From Firmicutes bacterium UBA6226 (GTDB taxonomy: Bacteria; Bacillota_A; Clostridia; Peptostreptococcales; Acidaminobacteraceae): a DNA stretch of 22,196 nt. Below, piece by piece: positions 14,513-22,196 of this stretch (the first letter of the stretch is position 1; every line of letters begins with the position of its first letter). The notes beneath the pieces were generated by a model, which was not told the DNA's origin, did no database searches, and saw only the letters and a program-made list of their open reading frames with translations. The translations under genes and the position numbers were made by a program. The stretch lies in NCBI GenBank assembly GCA_002441045.1, contig DJWQ01000076.1:1-22196 (forward strand), in the 5' to 3' direction.

Positions 14513-16225
14513 TCACTTCATATCGTACTTATCGAGTTTTTTGTGAAGCGCCATGCGTGAAATACCCAGATCAGCAGCCGTTTTACTTTTATTCCCTTTA
14601 AAAGCAATCAATCTCTCTAGAATAATTTTCTTTTCTGCAGCATCTACAAGCTCTTTTAACGGTTCACTCGTCGTTACATACTTACCACTATTAATATGTG
14701 CTGGTAGATGCCAAGGTTGAACAAACTCTTCACCCTCTATAATGTTATAAGCACGTTCAATGACATTTTTAAGTTCTCTTATATTACCTTTCCAATCATA
14801 AGCAAATAACTGCATTTGTGCTTTTTCTGAAAGACCCTTAAGTTTACCGTGATTCTCTTGATTCAGTTGATCAATAAAATGATTCGATAGGAGTAAAATA
14901 TCTTCTTTACGTTCCCTTAAAGGTGGAATCATTAGATTAATTACATTGAGTCTATAGTATAAATCTTCTCTAAAGGACTTTTCTTCAACCATGCTTTTTA
15001 AATTTCTGTTTGTAGCGGCTATAATGCGAACATCAACTTGTCTAGGTGTGTTTGAGCCAATTCGTTCAACTTCACCTTCTTGGAGCACCCTAAGTATTTT
15101 AGCTTGCATTTGAAGAGGCATATCTCCGATTTCATCTAGAAATATAGTGCCTTGATCCGCTAACTCAAACTTACCGATACGCCCGTTCTTGTCAGCACCA
15201 GTAAATGAACCTTTCTCATATCCAAAGAGTTCTGATTCTAGTAGATGTTCTGGGATTGCAGCACAGTTTACTTTTATAAATGGCATGTCTCTTCTATGAC
15301 TTGATAGATGAATCGCATGCGCAAAGAGTTCTTTACCTGTTCCACTTTCACCCTGGATTAAAACACTAGATTTTGAATGCGCCAGCTTATTGACATAACT
15401 TTTAAGCTTATTTATTTCTTCATTGCCTGTAATGATTTGGTTTAGGTTATACTTTGCACGGTGCAAACTGCTAATTTCTGATTTTAAATTTTTAAGCTCT
15501 TTTTCAACTCGGCTGAATTTTTTATTAATGTTTTGTAGCTCTGAAACATTTCTAAAGATAACTTTTCCAATTGCGCCAGCAATTTTACCATCCACATAAT
15601 ATGGAATACGGGTCGCCATCATATAATCACCGTGTATCTCTTGGAAGTCATTGACCTCTGGAATACCCGTTTGAGCAACGATGTGCATTCTTGTATTTTC
15701 AATGATTTCGGTTACGTGCTTACCAATAACTTGATCATCACCTATTCCGATAAATTTCTTATAGGCATCTGAAATCATGGTAATATAGCCATTGACATCT
15801 ACGACGACGATCCCATCATAAGCAATTTCCAATATCGTTTTAAGGATCGACATTTCGCTTCGATCCGCTTCGATGCGACTCGTCATTTGCTCCATGCGAG
15901 TGATATCATCAAAAATGGAAATTGCACCAATTACGACATTGTCCTTATATAAAGGAACTCGAGAAGCAATACAGACTCTATTGTGTACATTGAGTCTTAT
16001 GTTTCGTTCTACTTTCTGAGTGGTTACAGTTTGATTGAGCTTCGACTCAGGATAGACAGAAAGCATTGTCTTTCCAACTGCGTTTTCGTGACTTACTTCA
16101 AGTAATTCCAAGGCACGTTTGTTGATGTGCGTAATTTTACCTTCTGTGTCAATTACCACAATCGCATCCGTGAGTTCTTCAATTACATATTGATTTTCAT
16201 CAAGAAACTTAAACATATTTTTCAA
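14513..16225 (-). CDS. Sigma-54-dependent transcriptional activator (PAS-PAS-AAA+-Fis HTH)
   Basis: About 570 aa. Two PAS-type sensor domains (about 10-110 and 128-230) are followed by a short coiled linker (about 232-260). The AAA+ domain then has Walker A GESGTGKE (about 292-299), the sigma-54 contact loop GSFTGA (339-344, the GAFTGA motif with Ser), Walker B IFLDEIGD and YRLNV. A Fis-type helix-turn-helix ([21 protein letters not shown]) is at the C-terminus. There is no phosphoreceiver domain, so it likely senses a ligand or redox signal through PAS. The start is uncertain: TTG at 16225 has AAGGAG eight bases upstream; ATG at 16216 is too far and GTG at 16234 too close. It almost certainly activates the sigma-54 operon downstream. 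Confidence 0.93.
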   Translation of the reverse strand: MKNMFKFLDENQYVIEELTDAIVVIDTEGKITHINKRALELLEVSHENAVGKTMLSVYPESKLNQTVTTQKVERNIRLNVHNRVCIASRVPLYKDNVVIGAISIFDDITRMEQMTSRIEADRSEMSILKTILEIAYDGIVVVDVNGYITMISDAYKKFIGIGDDQVIGKHVTEIIENTRMHIVAQTGIPEVNDFQEIHGDYMMATRIPYYVDGKIAGAIGKVIFRNVSELQNINKKFSRVEKELKNLKSEISSLHRAKYNLNQIITGNEEINKLKSYVNKLAHSKSSVLIQGESGTGKELFAHAIHLSSHRRDMPFIKVNCAAIPEHLLESELFGYEKGSFTGADKNGRIGKFELADQGTIFLDEIGDMPLQMQAKILRVLQEGEVERIGSNTPRQVDVRIIAATNRNLKSMVEEKSFREDLYYRLNVINLMIPPLRERKEDILLLSNHFIDQLNQENHGKLKGLSEKAQMQLFAYDWKGNIRELKNVIERAYNIIEGEEFVQPWHLPAHINSGKYVTTSEPLKELVDAAEKKIILERLIAFKGNKSKTAADLGISRMALHKKLDKYDMK

Positions 16226-16240
16226 ACCGTTCACTCCTTC

Positions 16241-16260
16241 GATAATTAGTACTTATTATC
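16241..16260. promoter_or_regulatory. Near-perfect 20-bp palindrome directly upstream of the activator ribosome binding site
   Basis: GATAATTAGTACTTATTATC is self-complementary at 18 of 20 positions. It abuts the AAGGAG binding site of the activator gene and lies in the 46 bases between the exonuclease stop and the activator start, a plausible operator position. Confidence 0.4.
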
Positions 16261-16271
16261 AAATGCAATTT

Positions 16272-17024
16272 TTATACCAACTCGAGTAAAACTGGGCAAT
16301 GATCACTCCCCATTATTTGTGCATCAATAGACGCAGATACAAGTCTAGGCTTTAATGCTTCTGATGTGATAAAATAATCAATTCTCCAGCCAACATTTTT
16401 TTCTCTCGCTTTTCCGAAATACGACCACCAAGAATAGGCGTCTGTTTTGTCAGGATAAAAATATCTGAATGTATCAATAAAGCCAGCATCTAGTAGCTCA
16501 GTCATCTTGGTTCTTTCTTCAATGGTAAATCCAGCACTTCTCATATTTGATTTTGCATTTTTTATATCTATTTCTTTATGGGCAACGTTTAAATCACCAC
16601 ATACGATGACTGGCTTATGATTCTCAAGATTCTTCAAATAGGCTCTAAAATCATCTTCCCACTGCATTCTATAAGGTAATCTTTCAAGCTCTGATTTTGA
16701 GTTTGGCGTATAAACGGTGACTAGGTAAAAAGTATCCAGCTCAATTGTAATCACACGGCCCTCTTGATCATGTTCCTCAATTCCAATGCCATATGCTACA
16801 GAAAGCGGTTCATACTTTGAAAATATCGCGGTACCTGAATACCCTTTCTTAACAGCGTAATTCCAAAACTGATGATATCCCTCAAGTTCAAGTTCTACTT
16901 GACCTTCAGAAACTTTTGTTTCCTGAAGGCAAAAGAAATCCGCATCCACTTGGTGGAAATAATCTAGAAAACCTTTATTAATACAAGCTCTAATCCCATT
17001 TACGTTCCAGTTTACAAATTTCAT
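16272..17024 (-). CDS. exoA: Exodeoxyribonuclease III (AP endonuclease)
   Basis: A 250-aa enzyme of the exonuclease III/APE1 family that cleaves DNA at abasic sites and removes 3' blocks in base excision repair. Motifs present are NVNGIRA (7-13), FCLQETK with E35, YSGTAIFSK, CGDLNVAHKEIDIKN, WRIDYF and the C-terminal SDHCPV with D241 and H242. Length is standard. The ATG at 17024 is chosen because TTTGGAGG lies about five bases upstream; an ATG at 17042 overlaps that site. The activator gene follows by about 46 bases, so some read-through transcription of the activator from the exonuclease promoter is possible. Confidence 0.95.
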   Translation of the reverse strand: MKFVNWNVNGIRACINKGFLDYFHQVDADFFCLQETKVSEGQVELELEGYHQFWNYAVKKGYSGTAIFSKYEPLSVAYGIGIEEHDQEGRVITIELDTFYLVTVYTPNSKSELERLPYRMQWEDDFRAYLKNLENHKPVIVCGDLNVAHKEIDIKNAKSNMRSAGFTIEERTKMTELLDAGFIDTFRYFYPDKTDAYSWWSYFGKAREKNVGWRIDYFITSEALKPRLVSASIDAQIMGSDHCPVLLELV

Positions 17025-17063
17025 AAAATCCTCCAAATGCATTTATTCTAATTATTGTGTTCT

Positions 17064-17072
17064 ATTATATCA
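17064..17072 (-). promoter_or_regulatory. Extended -10 promoter of exoA
   Basis: The minus strand reads TGATATAAT, a perfect extended -10, about 40 bases upstream of the exoA start. No clear -35 is seen. Confidence 0.55.
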
Positions 17073-17160
17073 AATTTTCCAAGCTTCTAATACTAATTCT
17101 CATTTAATAAAATCTTCTGACATCGACGCCTCATCGTTTATCATAAGGGAGATCGTGTCT

Positions 17161-17197
17161 AAAAAATAAAAGAGCTTTGGTATCTCACCAAAGCTCT
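17161..17197 (-). terminator. Rho-independent terminator of sodA
   Basis: AGAGCTTTGGT (17171-17181) and ACCAAAGCTCT (17187-17197) form a perfect 11-bp stem with a 5-base loop. On the minus strand it is followed by TTTATTTTTT. It starts 15 bases after the sodA stop. Confidence 0.92.
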
Positions 17198-17211
17198 AAA
17201 GTATATAAATA

Positions 17212-17805
17212 CTATAATCTACTTTCAACGACCGACCAATCTACGACACTCCAAAATGCCTCAATATAATCCGCACGTCTGTTTTGATAATTTAAATAAT
17301 AAGCATGTTCCCAAACATCTAGGCCCAATAATTCTTTTAATCCATCAGAAATTGGTGCATCTTGATTTGGTGTGCTAACAATTTTCAAATTACCACCATC
17401 TGAGACAAGCCATGCCCAACCACTACCAAAACGCTTTAAAGCGGCATCCTTAAAAGCTGCTTTAAACGCTTCTACTGATCCAAAAGCTGAATTAAGTTTA
17501 GATTCAAACTCTGGCGAAATAGACTTACCTCCAGGTGTTAAACTTTCCCAAAATAGTGTGTGATTGTAGTGACCACCACCATTGTTTCGAACAGCACCTC
17601 TAATGCTTTCAGGAAGCTTATCTAATCCTTTTAATAATTCTTCAATTGATAAACTTTCAAACTCAGCTTTACCTTCAAGTGCCGCATTCAAATTATTAAC
17701 ATAAGCACCGTGATGCTTTTGATGATGAATTTCCATTGTTTTTTGATCAATATAAGGTTCTAATGCATCCGTTGTGTATTTTAATTCTGGTAGTACAAAT
17801 TTCAT
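17212..17805 (-). CDS. sodA: Superoxide dismutase, Mn type
   Basis: A 197-aa cytoplasmic Fe/Mn-family superoxide dismutase. Metal ligands are H27 (MEIHHQKHH), H82 (HYNHTLFW), D163 and H167 (DVWEHAYYL). The residues that usually separate Mn from Fe enzymes, Gly in GGGHYNH (77-79) and Gln in NQDAP (Q148), are of the Mn type. Length is normal. The AGGAGG binding site is strong. The gene is monocistronic, with its own promoter under a Fur-like box and its own terminator. SOD in an otherwise anaerobe-like gene set suggests aerotolerance. Confidence 0.96.
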   Translation of the reverse strand: MKFVLPELKYTTDALEPYIDQKTMEIHHQKHHGAYVNNLNAALEGKAEFESLSIEELLKGLDKLPESIRGAVRNNGGGHYNHTLFWESLTPGGKSISPEFESKLNSAFGSVEAFKAAFKDAALKRFGSGWAWLVSDGGNLKIVSTPNQDAPISDGLKELLGLDVWEHAYYLNYQNRRADYIEAFWSVVDWSVVESRL

Positions 17806-17860
17806 AATGACCTCCTAAGTTGTTATTAAACATCCATTTGGATGAAAATTTCGCTTAAGG

Positions 17861-17889
17861 AGTATATATCCAAGTTGCGCAATTGATAA
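17861..17889 (-). promoter_or_regulatory. sodA promoter
   Basis: On the minus strand, TTATCA (17884-17889) and TATACT (17861-17866) are 17 bases apart, giving a transcript start about 50 bases before the ATG. The -35 hexamer is the last six bases of the Fur-like box. A small CATCC/GGATG inverted repeat lies in the leader (17831-17844). Confidence 0.6.
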
Positions 17890-17898
17890 CCATTATCA
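17884..17898. promoter_or_regulatory. Fur-like box overlapping the sodA -35
   Basis: TGATAACCATTATCA matches the 7-1-7 Fur consensus TGATAAT-N-ATTATCA at 13 of 14 defined positions. Its position over the -35 would let a Fur-type repressor block RNA polymerase when iron is plentiful. The match to the PerR consensus TTATAAT-N-ATTATAA is weaker. Confidence 0.7.
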
Positions 17899-17923
17899 CT
17901 TGCTTTGTAATATAACTGTAATA

Positions 17924-19717
17924 TTACTCACAAAATGATTCTGATCTATTCTTTCCGAGACTTTTTGCTTTGTATAATGCCTGATCTGCACATTTAATGT
18001 ATTCTTCTTTTGATTGACTTAAATCAGGAATGAAATGAACGTATCCTATACTCACTGTAATATAGACCGCTTCTGATTCAGAAATCTGAAGTGGTGTATT
18101 GGCAACTTCATTGCGTATGTTCTCGCATAACTCATAAACTTCAGATTTAGAATAGCCCTGTAATACTGCAGAAAACTCTTCGCCACCGAAACGTGCGACT
18201 AAATCCTTATTTTTGTAAATTATACGGCTAAAAATGATACTCACCATTCTAAGACAGTCATCCCCTACAAGATGACCATAGGTGTCATTGAATGCCTTAA
18301 AATTATCAAGATCCATCATAATAATCGCCATTTCTCTTTTGTGGCTAGTATTTTTCCCAAAAACAGTGCTATAAAATTCATCGAACTTTCTTCGATTAGG
18401 TAGTCCGGTAAGACCATCACTAAAAGAGAGTCGACTTAAAGATTCATTCATTTCCTGAAGATCCTTGGTCCTTTCATCCACCTGTTGTTCAAGCGTCGTC
18501 ACTAAGCTCGTTAACTTTAATGCCATTTCGTTGAATGATAAAGAGAGTTGACCGAGCTCGTCACGCCTTACTTCATCAGATACAAAATCAAACTTACCAT
18601 CTGCTAACTTTTTCGCTGCATTATTTAGATGATAAATTGGTTTTGTTACCCAACGGGTTACAAGCCAAGAGATAATAACGAATAAAATAAGGCTAAATAA
18701 AATTATGGTAATGGTTTGTTTAATCGCTGAATTCATCTGATTGACAAAATCATCATAGGACAACAAAACGTAGATTTTCCAGTTCAAATTCAGAAGGTTA
18801 AATGTCATTTGATTAACACTGTATTTTTCACCCTCCACTTTTATGGTTTGATTGGTTTCTGCATCCTCTACTTGAATCGCTTTCTGAACCAATAAGTTGC
18901 TACTTTCATTTGCATTGATCAGCTCTGAGCTACCATTCACGACTTTGAAAATATCATCAGATGACTTCGAAGTCGCAACTAATTTATCCTTTTCGTCTAC
19001 GATGAAGATTAACCCATTCTCTCTAATGGGAATTGTCGATAGCGTTTCACCTAGCCAGGTTAATAGATAATCTACACCAAAAACTGCAACCACTTCACCC
19101 GATTTTATAATCGGATAACTCGCAGTTATAGTAGGCTGTTTAAAGACAAAATGATTATATACATCACTAAACACTGGCGTTTGCGTATTCACGGCTTTAA
19201 TATACCAAGGTCTCGAGGTAGGATCATACGCGTCAAATTTTTCAACAAAGTCTGATGCATCATGATGTTCATCAATATTATAATATTCAGAAGCACCTGA
19301 CGTCTGATGATTATTTTTTACCACTTGAATACTACCATCTTGCGATCGCCTTGCACCGTAAAACGATTTGTCGGGAAATCCAACATAAGTCATGGTTACT
19401 TCTGGAAATTTGGCAATTAGATTAGAAAAATAGCGTTCTCTATTTTGAGTACTATCAATATTTAAAATAGAAGTGTTAAAGTTATCTACATTTACCGAAT
19501 TGAGTTGCGTCGCCTCTGATAAATGGTGCATTAACAAGTCGTCTACTTGAAGCATGGATTGCTCTGAAACCGTCTCTATCGAAATTTTAGATACATGATC
19601 TGCACCATTTAATAATAGATAAGTTAATAGCATCAATATAAACAATAATGGAAGTAATATTGGCATAATAAAAGCTGTCCGAATTGATTTAAACCGTAGA
19701 GGGGTGAGTCGCTTCAT
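17924..19717 (-). CDS. Membrane diguanylate cyclase (Cache-HAMP-GGDEF)
   Basis: A 597-aa receptor-type enzyme making cyclic di-GMP from GTP. A first membrane segment (about 14-36) is followed by an extracytoplasmic region of about 290 residues that fits a double Cache sensor (YYNIDEH and DPTSRPWYIKAV are typical). The second membrane segment (about 332-354), a HAMP linker and a short coil lead to the GGDEF domain. The active site is GGEEF (511-515), with MDLDNFKAFND upstream, so it should be active. The product-inhibition RxxD motif reads KNKD, so the Arg is missing. No EAL domain. The start has a GGAGG site. It is transcribed after the YibE/F gene, probably from its own promoter. Confidence 0.93.
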   Translation of the reverse strand: MKRLTPLRFKSIRTAFIMPILLPLLFILMLLTYLLLNGADHVSKISIETVSEQSMLQVDDLLMHHLSEATQLNSVNVDNFNTSILNIDSTQNRERYFSNLIAKFPEVTMTYVGFPDKSFYGARRSQDGSIQVVKNNHQTSGASEYYNIDEHHDASDFVEKFDAYDPTSRPWYIKAVNTQTPVFSDVYNHFVFKQPTITASYPIIKSGEVVAVFGVDYLLTWLGETLSTIPIRENGLIFIVDEKDKLVATSKSSDDIFKVVNGSSELINANESSNLLVQKAIQVEDAETNQTIKVEGEKYSVNQMTFNLLNLNWKIYVLLSYDDFVNQMNSAIKQTITIILFSLILFVIISWLVTRWVTKPIYHLNNAAKKLADGKFDFVSDEVRRDELGQLSLSFNEMALKLTSLVTTLEQQVDERTKDLQEMNESLSRLSFSDGLTGLPNRRKFDEFYSTVFGKNTSHKREMAIIMMDLDNFKAFNDTYGHLVGDDCLRMVSIIFSRIIYKNKDLVARFGGEEFSAVLQGYSKSEVYELCENIRNEVANTPLQISESEAVYITVSIGYVHFIPDLSQSKEEYIKCADQALYKAKSLGKNRSESFCE

Positions 19718-19756
19718 AAATTTCCTCCATTGTGGGCAAGTTATAGTAGTAAATAG

Positions 19757-19786
19757 TTAATACTTACCCGAAAGTTAAATTGACAA
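19757..19786 (-). promoter_or_regulatory. Possible promoter of the diguanylate cyclase gene
   Basis: On the minus strand TTGTCA (19781-19786) and TATTAA (19757-19762) are 18 bases apart, in the 84-base gap after the YibE/F stop. The -10 is weak. Confidence 0.35.
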
Positions 19787-19801
19787 CCAACACTTCAAAA
19801 A

Positions 19802-21007
19802 CTAAACTCTTCTTTTTAAGTGATCTCTATTATTGTTTCTCGTATACAGGAATCCAGATGCAATCGCTGTTAATGGTAGTGTCATTAAGATGCCTAACGA
19901 GCCAATAATTGCTTGCAAAATCTCAATAACTACCATTTCACGATTCATCAAATCAAGTAGCGATGAATTATAGGTTATCAGAAGTAATACTGTCGATAAC
20001 GAACTTCCGATATAAGCAAGAACTAAAGTATTCGCCATAGTCCCCATAATATCTCTACCAATCGTCATACCAGAAGCAACCAACTGACCAAAAGAATGAG
20101 CAGCGTAATTCTCCTTCATTTCATATAAAGCCGATGAAATCGACATTGAAACGTCCATTATAGCACCCATCGCACCTATGATGATTGCACCGAAAATGAT
20201 TGCCTTTAGGTCAACAGGGTGGTCTGGATTCATCAGTAATAGATAAACAGACGCTTCGTCCACAACCCCTGTAAGCTTTAGAATACTGTTCATTACAAGC
20301 ACTAAAATAGCTGATAACGCAATCCCACTAATACAACCAATAATCGCAGCAGAGGTCTTCGGATTAAAACCACTTACCACAACTAAAGTCATCACCGTAA
20401 CAAAAACACATATGACCAATGACCATAAATAGATGTTATACCCTGAAAGAACAGCGGGAATAAACACATAAAAAACTGCCATTATCGTTAAAACGAGTGA
20501 GAATAATGTCTGTAATCCCTTAGATCTACCAAAAATTAATAGAATTACAGCGAACATAATCCCCAATACCACAAGAGCAGGCGTTCGGTAGTATTCACCG
20601 TAGGTCCATTCAGTTCCGTAATACTCATTTGGCATCTCATAAAGTAAAATCGAATCACCAACTTGTACTTCTTTAGGTAATACCTTTAAATAATTATTCA
20701 AGCTCTGTAACGCTCTAATTTCTTGTCCCTTTTGGAATCCTGTTTCCATTTTCACATTAAATAATATGTCTTTCGACACAAAATTAATATCACTTTGATC
20801 CTGTTCACTTTGATCGACTTGATCTAAAATTTCAGTTACTGTTCCTCTTTCAACGCCTATGTTTTCAACTTGACTAAACGAACTTGTACCCTTGCTGGCG
20901 ATATTATGTCCAACAAATATTAGTGCGATAGATAATGCAATAAATAAGAAATATGTGAATCCATATTCTTTTTTCTTTTTTTGACCTTTAATGATTACTT
21001 TTGCCAT
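19802..21007 (-). CDS. YibE/F-family multi-spanning membrane protein
   Basis: A 401-aa protein with one N-terminal membrane segment (about 17-36) and an extracytoplasmic domain of about 100 residues (about 40-140). At least seven further membrane segments follow. The C-terminal region with IGAMGAIMDVSMSISSALYEM and SGMTIGRDIMGTMANTLVLAYIGSSL is the signature of the YibE/F family, of unknown function but proposed to be transport-related. The start is preceded by AGAGGCGG. A strong hairpin lies between it and the upstream ferritin gene, so it probably depends on read-through or an unseen promoter. Confidence 0.9.
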   Translation of the reverse strand: MAKVIIKGQKKKKEYGFTYFLFIALSIALIFVGHNIASKGTSSFSQVENIGVERGTVTEILDQVDQSEQDQSDINFVSKDILFNVKMETGFQKGQEIRALQSLNNYLKVLPKEVQVGDSILLYEMPNEYYGTEWTYGEYYRTPALVVLGIMFAVILLIFGRSKGLQTLFSLVLTIMAVFYVFIPAVLSGYNIYLWSLVICVFVTVMTLVVVSGFNPKTSAAIIGCISGIALSAILVLVMNSILKLTGVVDEASVYLLLMNPDHPVDLKAIIFGAIIIGAMGAIMDVSMSISSALYEMKENYAAHSFGQLVASGMTIGRDIMGTMANTLVLAYIGSSLSTVLLLITYNSSLLDLMNREMVVIEILQAIIGSLGILMTLPLTAIASGFLYTRNNNRDHLKRRV

Positions 21008-21032
21008 ATCCGCCTCTTATCCTTAAGATTTT

Positions 21033-21066
21033 AAAAACGCAAAGGCGAAGCCTCGCCTTTGCGTTT
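21033..21066 (-). terminator. Rho-independent terminator after the ferritin-like gene
   Basis: A perfect 14-bp stem (21035-21048 with 21053-21066; outer arm AAACGCAAAGGCGA) with a 4-base loop, followed on the minus strand by a run of five T including stem bases. It begins nine bases after the ferritin stop. Confidence 0.88.
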
Positions 21067-21074
21067 CAATTCAA

Positions 21075-21587
21075 TTATAATCTAAATTTCTTGATGTCTT
21101 CCTTTAATCGATTGATATCGGTTAGGAAATCTTCGATATCGTGTTCGTGCTCAAGCTCATCATTAAGAATGGTAATTGCCATCTGATAAGTTGAGTGATC
21201 TTTACCATTCGTATAATCTGCAATTTCCTCATATCTTTGAATTGCACATCTTTCACCATCAAGATTTTGCTTCAAAATTTCTTCAATATAAGGATCAATC
21301 GGTTCGGCATATGGGCACTTAGCGTATTCCGTCCACTTAGCCGGATTTAAAATCGGTGTGCCACCCAGTTGAAGAATTCGATTAATAATCAGTTCAGCGT
21401 GAGCCAGCTCTTCATTTGCATGTAGAAGTAATTCAGGTTCAACTTCACTTCTCATTGGACCTTCCATAACTCTTGCACCAACCCAATACTGATAATAAGC
21501 CAACCATTCTTCTGCTAAAGCTTCGTTTAACATTTGGATTAACTTCTCAACATCTAAATTGGATATTTCAATCGCTTTTTTCCCCAT
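21075..21587 (-). CDS. Ferritin-like / Dps-like (DPSL type) iron-binding protein
   Basis: A 170-aa four-helix ferritin-fold protein. The bacterioferritin-like di-iron ligands can be placed at E27 (AEEW), E60 and H63 (EELAH), E112 (GER) and E144 and H147 (ELEH). Two cysteines, C91 (KCPY) and C114 (GERCAI), are spaced as in Dps-like DPSL (thioferritin) proteins of anaerobes and archaea, in which a Cys pair lies near the metal site. Such proteins store iron and detoxify peroxide or oxygen. Length fits that group. It has an AAGGAGG site, its own promoter with Fur/PerR-like sequence, and its own terminator. Confidence 0.87.
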   Translation of the reverse strand: MGKKAIEISNLDVEKLIQMLNEALAEEWLAYYQYWVGARVMEGPMRSEVEPELLLHANEELAHAELIINRILQLGGTPILNPAKWTEYAKCPYAEPIDPYIEEILKQNLDGERCAIQRYEEIADYTNGKDHSTYQMAITILNDELEHEHDIEDFLTDINRLKEDIKKFRL

Positions 21588-21629
21588 TACTTAACCTCCT
21601 TATTGAAATTGAAAAACTTTATTTGAGTA

Positions 21630-21666
21630 CCATTATCATTATAACCTTTATTTATAGTATCGTAAA
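21630..21666 (-). promoter_or_regulatory. Promoter of the ferritin-like gene with overlapping Fur/PerR-like sequence
   Basis: On the minus strand TTTACG (21661-21666) and a perfect TATAAT (21638-21643) are 17 bases apart. TTATAATGATAATGG (21630-21644) covers the -10 and matches the PerR consensus at 11 of 14 defined positions and the Fur consensus at 10 of 14. The -35 lies inside the 3' end of the STAS gene. Confidence 0.6.
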
Positions 21667-21930
21667 GATTTGATCCAATCGCGTCATGCTGATAACTCTA
21701 GCAACGTCTTTCTTAAGATGCTTTAAAATCATTTTAGAATGAGTTTCATTGCATTTTTTATAAAGACCGACTAAAACACCCAACCCAGTACTGTCGATAA
21801 AATTACAGTTTGAAAAATCTAACTCAAAAGTTATCTGATCTACTTTCATTAGGTTATAAGTCATTTCTCTGAACTCTGACGCTTCTGTTACTGAGAATTG
21901 CTCTGGAATTTTTATAACTTCTACTCTCAT
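21652..21930 (-). CDS. STAS-domain protein (anti-sigma factor antagonist type)
   Basis: A 92-aa single STAS domain like SpoIIAA and RsbV. The core LDFSNCNFIDSTGLGVLVGLYKKC carries the phosphorylatable Ser (S47 in DSTGLG). In partner-switching systems the unphosphorylated form releases a sigma factor or other target from a kinase, but no kinase or sigma gene is visible here. It starts three bases after the stop of a chemoreceptor gene, with its GAGGAG binding site formed by that receptor's last two Glu codons, so the two are co-translated. This suggests a link to chemotaxis or a receptor-driven partner switch. Confidence 0.9.
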   Translation of the reverse strand: MRVEVIKIPEQFSVTEASEFREMTYNLMKVDQITFELDFSNCNFIDSTGLGVLVGLYKKCNETHSKMILKHLKKDVARVISMTRLDQIFTIL

Positions 21931-21933
21931 ATC

Positions 21934-22196
21934 TTACTCCTCAACTTTGAATTTTTCGACCAAGGTGTTTAGTTCCGATGCCATTGCAGTCAGCTCTTCA
22001 CTACCTGCAGCTATGCTTTCTAATAATGCTGTTTGTTCTTCAATTGCTGCCGCAACTTCTTGCGCGTTGGCAGAGTTTTGTTCAGACAGTGTACTTACAG
22101 TATCAATTAACGTTAATATTTGCTCAGAGCTATTCACTTCATTATCGGTAATTTCAACAATTTTCTTAACGTCTTGTGTAACGGATTGAACTGCAT
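21934..22196 (-). CDS. Methyl-accepting chemotaxis protein, C-terminal fragment (cut by window edge)
   Basis: The last 87 residues of a chemoreceptor enter from the right edge. The heptad-patterned SSEQILTLIDTVSTLSEQNSANAQEVAAAIEEQTALLESIAAGSEELTAMASELNTLVEKF is the C-terminal arm of the MCP signalling coiled coil, with Glu/Gln pairs that may be methylation sites. The protein lacks a C-terminal CheR-binding pentapeptide of the NWETF type and ends FKVEE. The sensor and membrane parts lie outside the window. Confidence 0.9.
   Translation of the reverse strand, partial: AVQSVTQDVKKIVEITDNEVNSSEQILTLIDTVSTLSEQNSANAQEVAAAIEEQTALLESIAAGSEELTAMASELNTLVEKFKVEE

Noticed and set aside
17907..17927. 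GTAATAT/ATATTAC inverted repeat at the end of the diguanylate cyclase gene
   Set aside because: Seven nearly all-AT pairs and no T tract, so not a convincing terminator; no regulator motif recognised.
21947..22189. Plus-strand open frame of 80 codons
   Set aside because: It is antisense to the chemoreceptor coiled coil; the Ser/Ala/Cys-rich product is a typical shadow of such repeats.

Overview
The window looks like a chromosomal segment from a low-GC, probably anaerobic member of the Bacillota, most likely Clostridia. This rests on AT-rich DNA, strong AGGAGG ribosome binding sites, a DUF4250 gene, rubredoxin and Dps-like ferritin, a sigma-54 controlled CoA-dependent catabolic operon, and a chemoreceptor. 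I cannot name a genus from the sequence. Most genes are on the minus strand. I saw no insertion sequence, phage gene, CRISPR array, tRNA or rRNA.

Layout. 1-1217 (minus): a truncated FadR/FCD-type GntR regulator follows ndk. 1351-3105 (minus): a three-gene unit of rubredoxin, an unrecognised 289-aa protein and an unrecognised 228-aa membrane protein ends in a perfect terminator that contains the last stop codon. 3263-4813 (plus): a PduO-type cobalamin adenosyltransferase and an atypical ADP-ribosylglycohydrolase-family protein. 4867-5805 (plus): a metallophosphoesterase whose 3' end overlaps a convergent DUF418 membrane protein gene by 77 bp. The DUF418 gene is coupled to an upstream gene for a 458-aa membrane-anchored protein (5729-8252, minus). 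8377-8559 (plus): DUF4250.

8640-14239 (minus) is the clearest functional unit. A near-consensus sigma-54 promoter precedes a small membrane protein, a GntP-type permease, a fused CoA-transferase, an NAD-type short-chain dehydrogenase and a thiolase. A PAS-PAS-AAA+-Fis sigma-54 activator is encoded just upstream (14513-16225). Together they fit uptake of a short hydroxy- or keto-acid such as 3-hydroxybutyrate or acetoacetate, CoA activation, oxidation and cleavage to acetyl-CoA. The substrate is inferred.

16272-22196 (minus): exonuclease III, Mn-type superoxide dismutase with a Fur-like box on its -35, a Cache-HAMP-GGDEF diguanylate cyclase, a YibE/F membrane protein, a Dps-like ferritin, a STAS-domain protein and the end of a chemoreceptor. 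Rubredoxin, SOD and ferritin all have Fur/PerR-like sequence at their promoters, suggesting a scattered iron/oxidative-stress regulon.
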